A model generated the notes under the pieces. The model saw only the letters and a program-made list of their open reading frames with translations. It made no database searches and was not told where the DNA came from. A stretch of DNA of 64,000 bases. It comes from Clostridiaceae bacterium JG1575. GTDB lineage: Bacteria; Bacillota; Clostridia; Clostridiales; Clostridiaceae. Location of the stretch: NCBI GenBank assembly GCA_002838815.1, contig LQGW01000053.1:1-64000 (forward strand), in the 5' to 3' direction. This document shows positions 43,372 through 52,227 of this stretch, piece after piece. Made by a program: the position numbers and the translations under genes. Position 1 is the stretch's first letter, and each line of letters begins with the position of its first letter.

Positions 43372-43400
43372 AGTGTACGAAGGCTTGTAATCCTTGTCAA
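43372..43400 (-). promoter_or_regulatory. Near-consensus promoter of the 27-residue peptide
   Basis: Minus strand -35 TTGACA (43395-43400, perfect), 17-base spacer, -10 TACACT (43372-43377). Confidence 0.75.
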
Positions 43401-43624
43401 GGAGGGCTCTTAGGCGCTCATTTTTAAAATTACGGGCCCAATGGCGTTGTCTTTGGGTCAACCGAAGAGACCTTGGAGGCTGAGGCGAAAGATCCAAGAG
43501 CTTTTGCAGGGGGAGAAAAAAATTTTACCGGCTGAAAATCCAAAAATCCAGCAGTCTCTAGGAGAAAAGAGAAATCCTAGGGAATAGTGGGTATTTTTTT
43601 TCACAAGGAACTTTCAAATTTGCC

Positions 43625-43680
43625 TTGATTTTCACTGAAAACTTGGTATGATGGGTATGCAGTTGATAATAAGTATCAAC
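43625..43680 (+). promoter_or_regulatory. Promoter and Fur box of the DUF3793-flavodoxin operon
   Basis: -35 TTGATT (43625-43630), 16-base spacer, extended -10 TGGTATGAT (43644-43652). The perfect 19-base palindrome GTTGATAATAAGTATCAAC (43662-43680) covers the transcript start and contains the same TGATA-N5-TATCA box as the two small RNA units. Fur should repress when iron is plentiful. Confidence 0.8.
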
Positions 43681-43691
43681 TGGAGGTGAAC

Positions 43692-44321
43692 ATGCAGCAA
43701 CGTACTCTTTATCCTTCGCACAAACGAGAACATCCATCCATCCCGCTTTTGACCAGAGATCCTTTGGATCGGCAAATTTGCCGCAGTGGTGCCCTGACTT
43801 TGGCCGGCTTGAAAACAGGCAGCTTATTTAATTGGCAGTGCGCCAAAAAAGCGCTCCTGGACGCCTGGATTGACCAGGTGAATCAAGAGCTTGCAGGACG
43901 TGGTCTTTGTTTTCGCCGTTTAGGGATGCGAGGGGATATCCACTTTCTGTACTTATACCGCCCTCGGCAATTGGGGGCAGACCTTTTGCATCCCGTGGCC
44001 GCACGGATTTTAACCCCTTTGGGGTATGCGGTGAGCGATCCTGAGGAATGCTTGACCCGATTGTTTCTCCGGCTGAACCAAAACGATGCGTATCCCCACG
44101 AGATTGGCTTATTTTTAGGCTTTGACCCCGAGGATGTGCTGGCGTATTTGCAGTGCGGGGGACGAGGCGGCCATTGCTCGGGATATTGGCAGGTCTACGG
44201 CGATGAAGAGAGCGCCCAGGCTTTGTTTCAACGGTATCGCAAGTGCCAGGAGTGTTACCGACGCCTTGCGGCCACTGGAAAACCCCTGCGGTTTTTGGCG
44301 GTGTCTGATGAGGCCAGCTGA
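43692..44321 (+). CDS. DUF3793 family protein
   Basis: 209 residues from ATG 43692 (GGAGG five bases upstream). The C-terminal part, YPHEIGLFLGFDPEDVLAYLQCGGRGGHCSGYWQVY, is the DUF3793 signature; cysteines there (CGGRGGHC, CQEC) may bind metal. The family recurs next to flavodoxin in Bacillota, and the Fur box here supports a role in iron limitation. Biochemical function unknown. Confidence 0.85.
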   Translation: MQQRTLYPSHKREHPSIPLLTRDPLDRQICRSGALTLAGLKTGSLFNWQCAKKALLDAWIDQVNQELAGRGLCFRRLGMRGDIHFLYLYRPRQLGADLLHPVAARILTPLGYAVSDPEECLTRLFLRLNQNDAYPHEIGLFLGFDPEDVLAYLQCGGRGGHCSGYWQVYGDEESAQALFQRYRKCQECYRRLAATGKPLRFLAVSDEAS

Positions 44322-44368
44322 TTATGAACTCCTCCAACGAAAAATTCACCCATGAAAGAGGTATGATT

Positions 44369-44794
44369 ATGAACATCGCAGTTGTTTATTGGAGTGGAAC
44401 CGGAAACACCGAGCAAATGGCTCAAAAAGTGCTTGAAGGCGCAGCGGCAAAGGGCGCATCCGCATCTTTATTTACTTCCGATGAATTTACCGCAGAAAAA
44501 GCCGCTGGTTTTGACGGTTTCTGCCTCGGCTGCCCGTCCATGGGCGCAGAGCAGCTGGAGGATGGATCCTTCGATCCCATGTACCAGTCCATCGCTTCCG
44601 AGCTTTCTGGAAAGCCCGTGGCTTTGTTTGGCTCCTACGGTTGGGGAGACGGCGAATGGATGAGAACCTGGGCTCAAGACGCCAAAGATAAAGGAGCTCG
44701 TTTGGTCTCTGAAGGCCTGATGTGCCACGAAACCCCCGATGACGAAGTCTTGGCCCAATGCGTTGCCTTAGGAGAAGCTGTCGCCACCGCATAA
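44369..44794 (+). CDS. Flavodoxin
   Basis: FMN electron carrier that replaces ferredoxin when iron is scarce; 141 residues. The phosphate loop is SGTGNTEQMA, preceded by MNIAVVYW; aromatic and glycine loops PSMGAEQLED and GSYGWGDGEW complete the FMN site. ATG 44369 is chosen for spacing to AGAGG; ATG 44363 is possible. Co-transcribed with DUF3793 under a Fur box. Confidence 0.95.
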   Translation: MNIAVVYWSGTGNTEQMAQKVLEGAAAKGASASLFTSDEFTAEKAAGFDGFCLGCPSMGAEQLEDGSFDPMYQSIASELSGKPVALFGSYGWGDGEWMRTWAQDAKDKGARLVSEGLMCHETPDDEVLAQCVALGEAVATA

Positions 44795-44800
44795 GAACGA

Positions 44801-44855
44801 CGCCCCCCCTTCGGGATCCTTTCTCGGATCCCCTCCAATGCGGGGGGCTTTTTAT
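44801..44855 (+). terminator. Terminator after flavodoxin
   Basis: Outer GCCCCCC/GGGGGGC with inner GGGATCC/GGATCCC pairing, then TTTTTATTATTTTTT. Confidence 0.85.
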
Positions 44856-44933
44856 TATTTTTTGTTATTTTTTCGTTTGAGTTGGCCTTTTTATTCCAGC
44901 GCGCCTACTTATGGGATGAAAGGAAGTGATACG

Positions 44934-45155
44934 ATGTCGAATTTGACTGCAAAAACTGCATCTTTGGAATTGATTTACGTAAAGGAGAAGAGCCCTGCTG
45001 GGAAGGAATCCTTGGAAAGACGACGGTTTCCCAACATCAAGGGGACGGCACTGCCTGAGGACATTCATGCGGTGGCGAAAGCGCTGGCTGCAATTTCTCT
45101 TGGACAATTCAAGGCGTTCGAACTGACCCAGGCCTCCGTTTTGGACGGCGAATAG
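44934..45155 (+). CDS. DUF1659 family protein
   Basis: 73 residues from ATG 44934 (AAAGGAAG upstream). Small soluble protein of the DUF1659 family, nearly always followed by a DUF2922 gene, as here 11 bases downstream. Function unknown. The frame is open upstream to 44838 but that part overlaps the flavodoxin terminator. Confidence 0.8.
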   Translation: MSNLTAKTASLELIYVKEKSPAGKESLERRRFPNIKGTALPEDIHAVAKALAAISLGQFKAFELTQASVLDGE

Positions 45156-45166
45156 GAGGAATCTGA

Positions 45167-45370
45167 ATGAATCAATTGGTGCTTAAATTTAAAACCAAGG
45201 GCGGAAAATCCGCTTCCTTGCGCGTACCCAACGTGAAGGATGTTCTGACGTCTGAAGAGGTCCAGAGTCTAATGCAGCTGATCCTTGAAAAGAATATCTT
45301 CCGCGAAGCGGATCAAGAGTTCAAGGAACTAGGGGGCTGCCAAATGGTCACCACGAAGAACATTTTCTAA
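45167..45370 (+). CDS. DUF2922 family protein
   Basis: 67 residues; LVLKFKTKGGKSASLRVPNVKDVLTSEEV is the family pattern. Second gene of the DUF1659-DUF2922 pair, AGGAGG before ATG 45167. Function unknown. Confidence 0.82.
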   Translation: MNQLVLKFKTKGGKSASLRVPNVKDVLTSEEVQSLMQLILEKNIFREADQEFKELGGCQMVTTKNIF

Positions 45371-45456
45371 GAGTTTGGTCCGTTCCATGAAAAGTCGCTA
45401 AGGAAAAGCGCCGGGGGCCAGAGCACCCCCGACGCCTACCCCTGGCTCCTTTGACA

Positions 45457-45498
45457 AAAGCGCCCCAAAAAGATGCGGTCTTTTTGGGGCGCTTTTTT
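45457..45498. terminator. Bidirectional terminator
   Basis: AAAGCGCCCCAAAAAGA pairs with TCTTTTTGGGGCGCTTT; lies between the DUF2922 gene and convergent leuS. Confidence 0.9.
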
Positions 45499-45531
45499 GC
45501 GTTTTTCATGAGAAGCTTTGGTGCACCGAGT

Positions 45532-47937
45532 TTATCCGCGCACGACGATGTTGACGATACGGCCTTTAATGACAATCACTTTGACGAGGGATTTGCCCGC
45601 CAAGTGCTTTTGAACTTTCTCATCGGCCAAGGCTTTTTCTTTGATGGAGTCTTCGGAGTCGTCCAGCCGAACCATTAAGGTGGAGCGCACCTTGCCGTTG
45701 ATCTGAACGGCAATTTCTTTGACTTCATCGATGGTTTTTGCCTCATCAAAGACGGGCCAGCTGGAGCGGGCGAATTCTTCGCCCAAACCATGCACTTCGT
45801 TGAGTTCTTCCGTGAGGTGCGGGCAAAAGGGGTTCAAAAGGTGCAAGAAGTCGCGATAGTCCTTTTGGGTCAAGGCATTTTGTTGATCCATTTCGTTCAA
45901 AAGGATCATGACGCTTGAGATTGCGGTGTTGAACTTCATCTCATCAATATCCTTTGAAACCTTTTGAATGGTCTTATGAAAAAGGGTCTCAAGGCTTGGG
46001 CTGTACGAAGCGCCTTTTTGGACGCGCCCTCCCGCGCGGATCACCCGGTCGAGGAAGCGGCGCGCGCCACCCACGGCCCGATCGTTCCAAGAAACTTCCT
46101 TTTCATAATCACCCATGAACATCATATAGCAGCGCAGGGTATCGGCGCCTTCTTTTTTGATGATGCGGTCCGGGTTAATGACGTTGCCCTTGGATTTGCT
46201 CATCTTTTCGCCGTCTTCGCCCAGAACCATTCCATGAGCCACGCGCACGTTAAAGGGTTCTTTTTCAGGGATGAGCCCTTGATCATAGAGGAAGTGGTTC
46301 CAAAAGCGGGCGTACAAAAGGTGCCTCGTCGCATGCTCCATGCCTCCGTTGTACCAATCCACCTTGCCCCAGTACTTCATGGCGTCCCATCCGACGAATT
46401 CTTCTTCATTTTTTGGGTCCATATAGCGTAAGAAGTACCAAGAGGAACCGGCCCAGTTGGGCATGGTGTCGGTTTCGCGATGCGCTGGGCCGCCGCATTT
46501 GGGGCAGACGGTGTGCACGAAGGAATCAATGTTGGCCAAAGGGCTTTCGCCATCCTTTGTCGGTTCGTATTCGGCAATGTCGGGCAACCTCACCGGCAGC
46601 TCTTCGTAGGGAACGGGAACCCAGCCGCACGTTTCACAATGCACGAGGGGAATCGGCTCGCCCCAAAACCGCTGCCGAGAAAAGACCCAATCTTGCAACT
46701 TGAAATTGGTTTTTGCCTCGCCCAGGTGGCGCTCGCCGATGTAGGCGAGGATCCGTTCAATGGCTTCTTTGCGGTCCGTGAGCCCATTGATGAGGGGGGA
46801 GTGGATGCTTTCGCCTTCTCCGCTGTAGGCTTCCTTTTCGAGGTCGCCGCCAGCGATGACGGCCTTGATGGGGATCTGGTACTTTTGAGCGAACTCATAG
46901 TCTCTTTGGTCGTGGGCCGGGACGGCCATGATGGCTCCCGTACCGTAACCCATCATGACGTAATCGGAGATGAAGATGGGGATGAGCTCCTCGGAGAGGG
47001 GGTTTTTGGCGAGGAGGCCTTGGAGGCGGACTCCAGTCTTGTCCTTGGTCAACTGGGTGCGCTCAAACTCGGATTTTCGGGTGGCTTCCGTTTGATAGGC
47101 GGTGACTTCCTCCAGATTTTCGATGCGCTGTCGCATGGCATGGAGCAAGGGGTGCTCCGGGGCGATGACCATAAAGGTGGCCCCATAAATGGTGTCGGGG
47201 CGTGTGGTGAACACGCGCAACGACTGATCCGACCCTTCGATGGGAAAGTCGATTTCTGCCCCCACGGATTTGCCGATCCAGTTGATCTGCGCCGTTTTGA
47301 TGCGCTCTTGGAAGTGGGTGTCCGACAATCCGTCCAAAAGCGCTTGGGCATCGCTTTGCATGCGGAGCATCCACTGGGCTTTGGATTTTTGCACCACGGG
47401 AGTGCCGCAACGCTCGCAAACACCGCCTGAAGCATCTTCATTGGAGAGCCCAGTCAAGCAAGAGGGACACCAGTTGATGTTTTTTTCAGCCTTATAGGCC
47501 ATGCCTGCATCAAAAAACTTCAAAAATTGCCACTGGGTCCACTTGTAGTATTCGGGATCCGTTGTGGAAAACTCGCGGGACCAATCAAAGGAGATGCCCA
47601 TGGATTGCACTTGACCTTTGAAGGTTTTGATGTTTTCGGCTACGGCGGTTTTGGGATGGATTTTGTTTTTGATGGCGTACTGCTCGGCGGGCGCCCCAAA
47701 GGCATCCCAGCCGATGGGGAAAAGGACGTTGTAGCCCATCATCCGTTTTTTTCGGGCCATGACATCCAGGGCCACGTAGGAGCGGCAGTGCCCCACATGG
47801 AGGCCGGCCCCTGAAGGGTAAGGGAACTCAATGAGGTAGTAATATTTGGGACGGTCGTCCAGGTTGGGGGCTTCAAAGGTTTTTTGCTGTTGCCAATGGG
47901 CCTGCCATTTTTGATCGATTTGTTGAATGTTGTGCAT
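45532..47937 (-). CDS. leuS: Leucyl-tRNA synthetase
   Basis: Class I synthetase charging tRNA-Leu; 801 residues from ATG 47937 (AGGAGG four bases upstream). HIGH motif as GLHVGHCRSY near residue 49, CP1 editing domain in the middle (TTRPDTIYG, MGYGTGAIMAVPAHD), KMSKS near 578, C-terminal anticodon-binding helices. Preceded by a T-box leader. Confidence 0.97.
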   Translation of the reverse strand: MHNIQQIDQKWQAHWQQQKTFEAPNLDDRPKYYYLIEFPYPSGAGLHVGHCRSYVALDVMARKKRMMGYNVLFPIGWDAFGAPAEQYAIKNKIHPKTAVAENIKTFKGQVQSMGISFDWSREFSTTDPEYYKWTQWQFLKFFDAGMAYKAEKNINWCPSCLTGLSNEDASGGVCERCGTPVVQKSKAQWMLRMQSDAQALLDGLSDTHFQERIKTAQINWIGKSVGAEIDFPIEGSDQSLRVFTTRPDTIYGATFMVIAPEHPLLHAMRQRIENLEEVTAYQTEATRKSEFERTQLTKDKTGVRLQGLLAKNPLSEELIPIFISDYVMMGYGTGAIMAVPAHDQRDYEFAQKYQIPIKAVIAGGDLEKEAYSGEGESIHSPLINGLTDRKEAIERILAYIGERHLGEAKTNFKLQDWVFSRQRFWGEPIPLVHCETCGWVPVPYEELPVRLPDIAEYEPTKDGESPLANIDSFVHTVCPKCGGPAHRETDTMPNWAGSSWYFLRYMDPKNEEEFVGWDAMKYWGKVDWYNGGMEHATRHLLYARFWNHFLYDQGLIPEKEPFNVRVAHGMVLGEDGEKMSKSKGNVINPDRIIKKEGADTLRCYMMFMGDYEKEVSWNDRAVGGARRFLDRVIRAGGRVQKGASYSPSLETLFHKTIQKVSKDIDEMKFNTAISSVMILLNEMDQQNALTQKDYRDFLHLLNPFCPHLTEELNEVHGLGEEFARSSWPVFDEAKTIDEVKEIAVQINGKVRSTLMVRLDDSEDSIKEKALADEKVQKHLAGKSLVKVIVIKGRIVNIVVRG

Positions 47938-48054
47938 AGGACCTCCTAAGAACCGACGACCCCCTGTCGGTTGCGTAATGGATGGATTCAATGGGCCATG
48001 GAAGGGGGGCTTTCCATGGGAATCGAAAACGGGAGGAGATCGGCGCGCGCCCAT

Positions 48055-48328
48055 AAAAAAACTTCGTCTCTTATTCTAGAGACGAAGAACTTCGCGGTAC
48101 CACTCTGCTTCGCAAAAAAGAGCCTTTTACGGCTGTTTTTTTGCGCACTTTCTTCCCTTCACGCGGGGGACGGATTCCCATTGCCTGGAATCATCTCCGT
48201 CGGCGAGTTCACATCAAGCGGCCTCTGATTTGACTTTCAGCATCTTCTTTCAAATCTCTCTGTTGAACATGGAGGCCTCGCTCATTGCTACTACTCCGAT
48301 TTCTTCGATGTTTCATTGGATTCATTTG
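48055..48328 (-). promoter_or_regulatory. T-box riboswitch leader of leuS
   Basis: Minus strand: T-box core GTGGTACCGCG near 48093-48103, then terminator stem CTTCGTCTCT/AGAGACGAAG with seven U (48055-48088). Stem I region includes GCTGAAAGTC; CTC at 48205-48207 is the candidate leucine specifier. Confidence 0.92.
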
Positions 48329-48334
48329 ACTGAC

Positions 48335-48363
48335 ATTTTACAGAACAATTCGCGCCTCGTCAA
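48335..48363 (-). promoter_or_regulatory. Sigma-A promoter of leuS
   Basis: Minus strand -35 TTGACG (48358-48363), 17-base spacer, -10 TAAAAT (48335-48340). Confidence 0.8.
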
Positions 48364-48396
48364 TGGGGAGCGCCCAAGGATCCCTTCAACCCCTTT

Positions 48397-48858
48397 CTAG
48401 GCAAACCCCGTCCGCTCCATAAAAATAAACCCATCCTTTCGGTGCGTCTCCAAAAACCCCTCGGACTGATAAAACGCTACAGCATTCTGGGTGTCGGTTT
48501 TTAAGTAAAGCGTGGCCGTGGGCGAGGGGAGGTGGTTTGTCAGCGCGCGCAGTAGGGCCCTACCGACACCGCGCCTGCGGCTCTTGGGGTGCACGTAGAA
48601 GCGGCGTAGGATCGCCCGTCCCTCCTTGCATCGAAGCGCCGCGCAGCCTAAAACAGTCCCGGCTTCATCGTGAGCCACGAGCAGCGCTTCGCCCTTCCCA
48701 TCGTAGCGGCAATGGCCCTGCGTATAATCCGCCAGGAGCTTTTTTAGCATGCCAAAACCCTCCGCATGGGCGGCCGCCGCCAAGGGCGAGAGATCGCATG
48801 GGACAAAGGGATAGGGTTCAATAACCCAAGCAAGGCTCTTTTCTTTACAGGCGGTCAT
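48397..48858 (-). CDS. GNAT family N-acetyltransferase
   Basis: 153 residues. The acetyl-CoA loop is RRRGVGRALL, after the FYVHPKS strand; NAVAFYQSEGF is the late GNAT motif. Substrate unknown. Its start overlaps the end of the CYTH gene by 14 bases, with AGGAGG inside that gene, so the two are probably coupled. Confidence 0.87.
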   Translation of the reverse strand: MTACKEKSLAWVIEPYPFVPCDLSPLAAAAHAEGFGMLKKLLADYTQGHCRYDGKGEALLVAHDEAGTVLGCAALRCKEGRAILRRFYVHPKSRRRGVGRALLRALTNHLPSPTATLYLKTDTQNAVAFYQSEGFLETHRKDGFIFMERTGFA

Positions 48859-49405
48859 GGCGGGCGACCTCCTGGCTGTGGCGAGCTAAAATTTCCGTCA
48901 TCGTGAGGGAGGTGGTGTCCTCCTCTTGAAAGTCAAGGAACTCAAGAATCCGATGCAGGGTCTGGGGATTGGTCGTTTCAATTTCCAAAAGAGGAAAGGG
49001 ATACTCTTTTTGGGCCACATCATCGATTTCAATTAACGCATCCTCGAAGCGGTAACTGATGCGGTCTTTGATGAGGGTCTTGCGCACCTTAAGTCCCAGG
49101 CTTACAAAAAGACCGTGTCCTGCCTTGGCATCCTCAATGCGGGTTTCATTTTCCTCCATGATCTTATACTTTTCCTGGCTGATCATGGTTTTAACCGTCA
49201 TGAAGGTTTTGGCTTCGCCACTGTCGCGGTCGACCACCTCACGGATTCTCGCATAGCCTTTTTTCGCTAAAAGCCGAAGATCGGGGAAATCATAAATGGT
49301 GTTCACCTGATGCTCGTTTTTTACCCGGGGCCAGGCTAGGGAAGCCAGGCGAGCGAGGATGGCCGCTTTGTCGATGGAGAGAATCTTCACTTCAATTTCG
49401 TTCAT
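48845..49405 (-). CDS. CYTH domain protein
   Basis: 186 residues. NEIEVKI is the N-terminal ExExK motif; later charged strands (YARIREV, FMTVKT, ISYRFEDALIEIDDV) complete the triphosphate tunnel. The family includes class IV adenylate cyclases, thiamine triphosphatases and tripolyphosphatases; which applies is not determinable here. Confidence 0.85.
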   Translation of the reverse strand: MNEIEVKILSIDKAAILARLASLAWPRVKNEHQVNTIYDFPDLRLLAKKGYARIREVVDRDSGEAKTFMTVKTMISQEKYKIMEENETRIEDAKAGHGLFVSLGLKVRKTLIKDRISYRFEDALIEIDDVAQKEYPFPLLEIETTNPQTLHRILEFLDFQEEDTTSLTMTEILARHSQEVARHDRL

Positions 49406-49442
49406 GGGAGCCTCCTTGAAAGAGCGGGGAGTGGGGCCGGAA

Positions 49443-49490
49443 AAAAGGAGCCCGCACCCCGAAAGATTTTGTTTCTTTGGGGCGAAGCTC
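49443..49490 (-). terminator. Terminator after fba
   Basis: On the minus strand GGAGC..CCCC pairs with GGGG..GCTCC, followed by TTTTTT. Confidence 0.75.
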
Positions 49491-49498
49491 CGGGGGCG

Positions 49499-50428
49499 TT
49501 ATTTTTTTGCGGATCCTTCTGAGCCAAGAACCCATTGGATCTTTTCTTCTACGAGGCGCTGCACGTTGCTGCGGGCCTCACCGAGGTATTTTCTTGGATC
49601 AAATTCCGCGGGCTTATCGTGAAAGACCTTGCGGATGGTTCCCGTCATGCAAAGGCGCAGATCGGTGTCCATATTGATCTTGCAGACCGCGAGGGAGGCC
49701 GCCTTTCGCAGCAGGTCCAAAGGAATGCCCCGTGCTCCTTGAATGGCCGCTCCGTTTTCATTGGCCATGGCCACGTAGTGGGGATCGACGCTGGAGGCTC
49801 CGTGCAGCACAATGGGGAATCCGGGCAAAAGCGCTCCGATTTCCTCTAAGATGTCGAATTTTAGATGGGGTTCTCCAGAAAACTTAAAGGCGCCGTGGGA
49901 GGTGCCGATGGCGATTGCCAGAGAATCGCAACCCGTACGCTGGACAAATTCCTTGGCTTGCAACGGTTCGGTATAGGTGTGGGTGGCGGAAGAAACCTCG
50001 TCCTCAACGCCGGCCAAGACCCCGAGTTCTGCCTCCACGACCACGCCGCGGGCATGGGCGTATTCCACCACTTCCCGGGTCACTCGCACGTTGGTTTCAA
50101 AATCCTCGTGGGAGCCGTCGATCATCACGGAGGTGAATCCGCTATCGATGGCCAGCTGGACCGTCTTGAGGTCCGGACCGTGATCTAGGTGAAGGGCCAT
50201 GTCCACCCCGGCTTCCTCGCAGGCGGCTTCCACTAAAGCCTTTAAATAACCCGGGCCCATATAAGTGAGGGCTGAGGAAGAGACTTGCAAAATAACGTGG
50301 GATTGCTGGGCCTTGGCGGCCCGAGCCACGGCCTGTACGATTTCCATATTATTAATGTTGAATGCGCCGATGGCGTACCCGCCTTCATATGCTTTTTGAA
50401 ACATTTCTTTGGTGCTGACCAATGCCAT
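49499..50428 (-). CDS. fba: Class II fructose-bisphosphate aldolase
   Basis: Zinc-dependent glycolytic aldolase, 309 residues. AIGAFNINNMEIVQA, the zinc histidines in ALHLDHGPD and GTSHGAF and VLHGASS, and VVVEAELGVLAGVEDE are all typical. AAGGTGG precedes ATG 50428. An extended -10 (TGATACAAT, 50498-50506) is its likely promoter. Confidence 0.95.
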   Translation of the reverse strand: MALVSTKEMFQKAYEGGYAIGAFNINNMEIVQAVARAAKAQQSHVILQVSSSALTYMGPGYLKALVEAACEEAGVDMALHLDHGPDLKTVQLAIDSGFTSVMIDGSHEDFETNVRVTREVVEYAHARGVVVEAELGVLAGVEDEVSSATHTYTEPLQAKEFVQRTGCDSLAIAIGTSHGAFKFSGEPHLKFDILEEIGALLPGFPIVLHGASSVDPHYVAMANENGAAIQGARGIPLDLLRKAASLAVCKINMDTDLRLCMTGTIRKVFHDKPAEFDPRKYLGEARSNVQRLVEEKIQWVLGSEGSAKK

Positions 50429-50497
50429 AAATAAACTACCACCTTTTCGTTGGGGATGATTTCCAGAAAAAGGGGACATTGCCCCCGCTTCTTTTCT

Positions 50498-50506
50498 ATT
50501 GTATCA
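50498..50506 (-). promoter_or_regulatory. Extended -10 promoter of fba
   Basis: Minus strand TGATACAAT. A TATAAT at 50607-50612 on the plus strand is the matching -10 for the divergent kinase operon; neither has a good -35. Confidence 0.5.
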
Positions 50507-50643
50507 CTAGATGGGATGGTTTTTGAAGATCCGTTAACGAAACGCCCATGGACCCCAAGGGAGCTCGGGAGAAGGGCGAACAGGTGAGTCCGCTCCGGGC
50601 ATGGGGTATAATACAATGGACGGACGAAAAAGGAGGATGGGAC

Positions 50644-52227
50644 ATGACGTATCGTGACTTTTTAAAAGAAAAGGGCAAAGGCCCGATGCCCATGCTGGTT
50701 CGCGTGGGCGAAGAATATTTGGAACTGACCCAAGAGATGAGAAGCGAAGCCTTCGAAGTGATCTCCACGGATCAAAGTGCAGGCAATCGGGTCTATGAGC
50801 GCACCCTTTGTTTTCTTTTGGTGCGGGCCCTTTATTCTCTGGATCAGAAGGCTCGGGTGCATATTGAGCACTCCATTTCCCGCGGTCTTTTTTGTGAACT
50901 TCATGGCCTGGAGGCGAATGAAGAAACCCTGGGTCAGATTAAAAATAAGATGCACGAGCTGGTTTTGAAGAATCATCCCATTCGCCCCAAATGCCTCTCC
51001 AAGCGCGAAGCCATGGCCGTCTTCGGGGCACAGGGCCAGGACGAAATCGTGACGCTGCTTGCCCATGCAAAGGTGGAGGAAGTAAAGGCCTATGAATTGG
51101 CGGGCCTTGTGGGATATTTTTATGGTCCCTTGGCGGCGCAGACGGCGGATGTCCCGCTCTTTGATCTTGTGGGGTTTGGCTCCGGGTTTGTGTTGATGTA
51201 CCCGTCGCTTTCCATACCAGATCGCGTCCCGCGCTTTTCACCTCAAGAAAAGCTCTATGAAATCTTTCGCGAGACCGGGGAGTGGGACCGCATTCTTGGC
51301 GTCTCCACCGTGGGAGCGCTCAATGAAGTGATTGATGAGGGCGGCGGCAAGAGAATCATGGCCGTTGCGGAAGCTTTGCATGAGAAAAAAGTGGCGGAGA
51401 TTGCCGATGCCATAAAAAAACGGGGGGACGTTCGGGTTGTCTTAATGGCCGGTCCTTCCTCTGCAGGAAAAACCACCTCATCCAAGCGCTTGGCCGTGCA
51501 GCTTATGGTCAACGGCCTAAGGCCCTTCCCCATTGAGATGGACAATTATTTCGTGGACCGGGACAAAACCCCCTTGGGCCCTGACGGTACCTTTGATTTT
51601 GAATCCCTTCATGCCATCAATTTGGAACGCTTCAATGAGGACATCAAAAGGCTCATGGCGGGAGAGACCGTGACGCCGCCCATTTTTGATTTTCAAAGCG
51701 GGTTATCGGTTCCCGGGCGCGAGGTCATCACCATTCCTAAGGACGGCATCATCATCCTTGAGGGCATCCATGGCCTAAACCCCGAGCTGCTTTGCGCCAT
51801 CCCAGAGCGAAATAAGTTCAAGATTTACATCAGCGCCTTGACCCAGCTCAATATGGACGATCACAACCGCATCTCCACCACCGATGTGCGAAAGCTCCGG
51901 CGCATCGTGCGGGATCACCGAAAACGCGGTTGGAAGCCCGAGGAAACTCTGGCGCTGTTCAATAAAGTCATGCAAGGGGAGAAAAAGAACATCTTCCCTT
52001 ATCAAGAGCAGGCCGACATGATGCTCAATACCACCTTGGTCTATGAATTGGCCGTGCTTAAAAAGCATGCACTTCCACTGCTTTTGGACATCCCAAGAAC
52101 CTCGCCGGTCCGATTTGAAGCGGATCGTCTGATTACTCTCCTGCGCTTTGTCCGGGAGCTGCCCGATGAGGCGGTGCTCTCCAACTCTATTTTGCGTGAA
52201 TTCATAGGAGGAAGTTTTTTCGATTGA
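50644..52227 (+). CDS. Uridine kinase-like nucleoside kinase with N-terminal TGS-like region
   Basis: 527 residues. The N-terminal third resembles the TGS/second domain of threonyl-tRNA synthetase (ARVHIEHSISRGLFCEL); the C-terminal kinase has Walker A GPSSAGKTTSSKR and DNYFVDRDKTP with ILEGIHGLNPEL, as in uridine kinases. A common fusion in anaerobic Bacillota whose true substrate is unclear. GGAGG precedes ATG 50644; the stop overlaps the sdaAB start. Confidence 0.9.
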   Translation: MTYRDFLKEKGKGPMPMLVRVGEEYLELTQEMRSEAFEVISTDQSAGNRVYERTLCFLLVRALYSLDQKARVHIEHSISRGLFCELHGLEANEETLGQIKNKMHELVLKNHPIRPKCLSKREAMAVFGAQGQDEIVTLLAHAKVEEVKAYELAGLVGYFYGPLAAQTADVPLFDLVGFGSGFVLMYPSLSIPDRVPRFSPQEKLYEIFRETGEWDRILGVSTVGALNEVIDEGGGKRIMAVAEALHEKKVAEIADAIKKRGDVRVVLMAGPSSAGKTTSSKRLAVQLMVNGLRPFPIEMDNYFVDRDKTPLGPDGTFDFESLHAINLERFNEDIKRLMAGETVTPPIFDFQSGLSVPGREVITIPKDGIIILEGIHGLNPELLCAIPERNKFKIYISALTQLNMDDHNRISTTDVRKLRRIVRDHRKRGWKPEETLALFNKVMQGEKKNIFPYQEQADMMLNTTLVYELAVLKKHALPLLLDIPRTSPVRFEADRLITLLRFVRELPDEAVLSNSILREFIGGSFFD

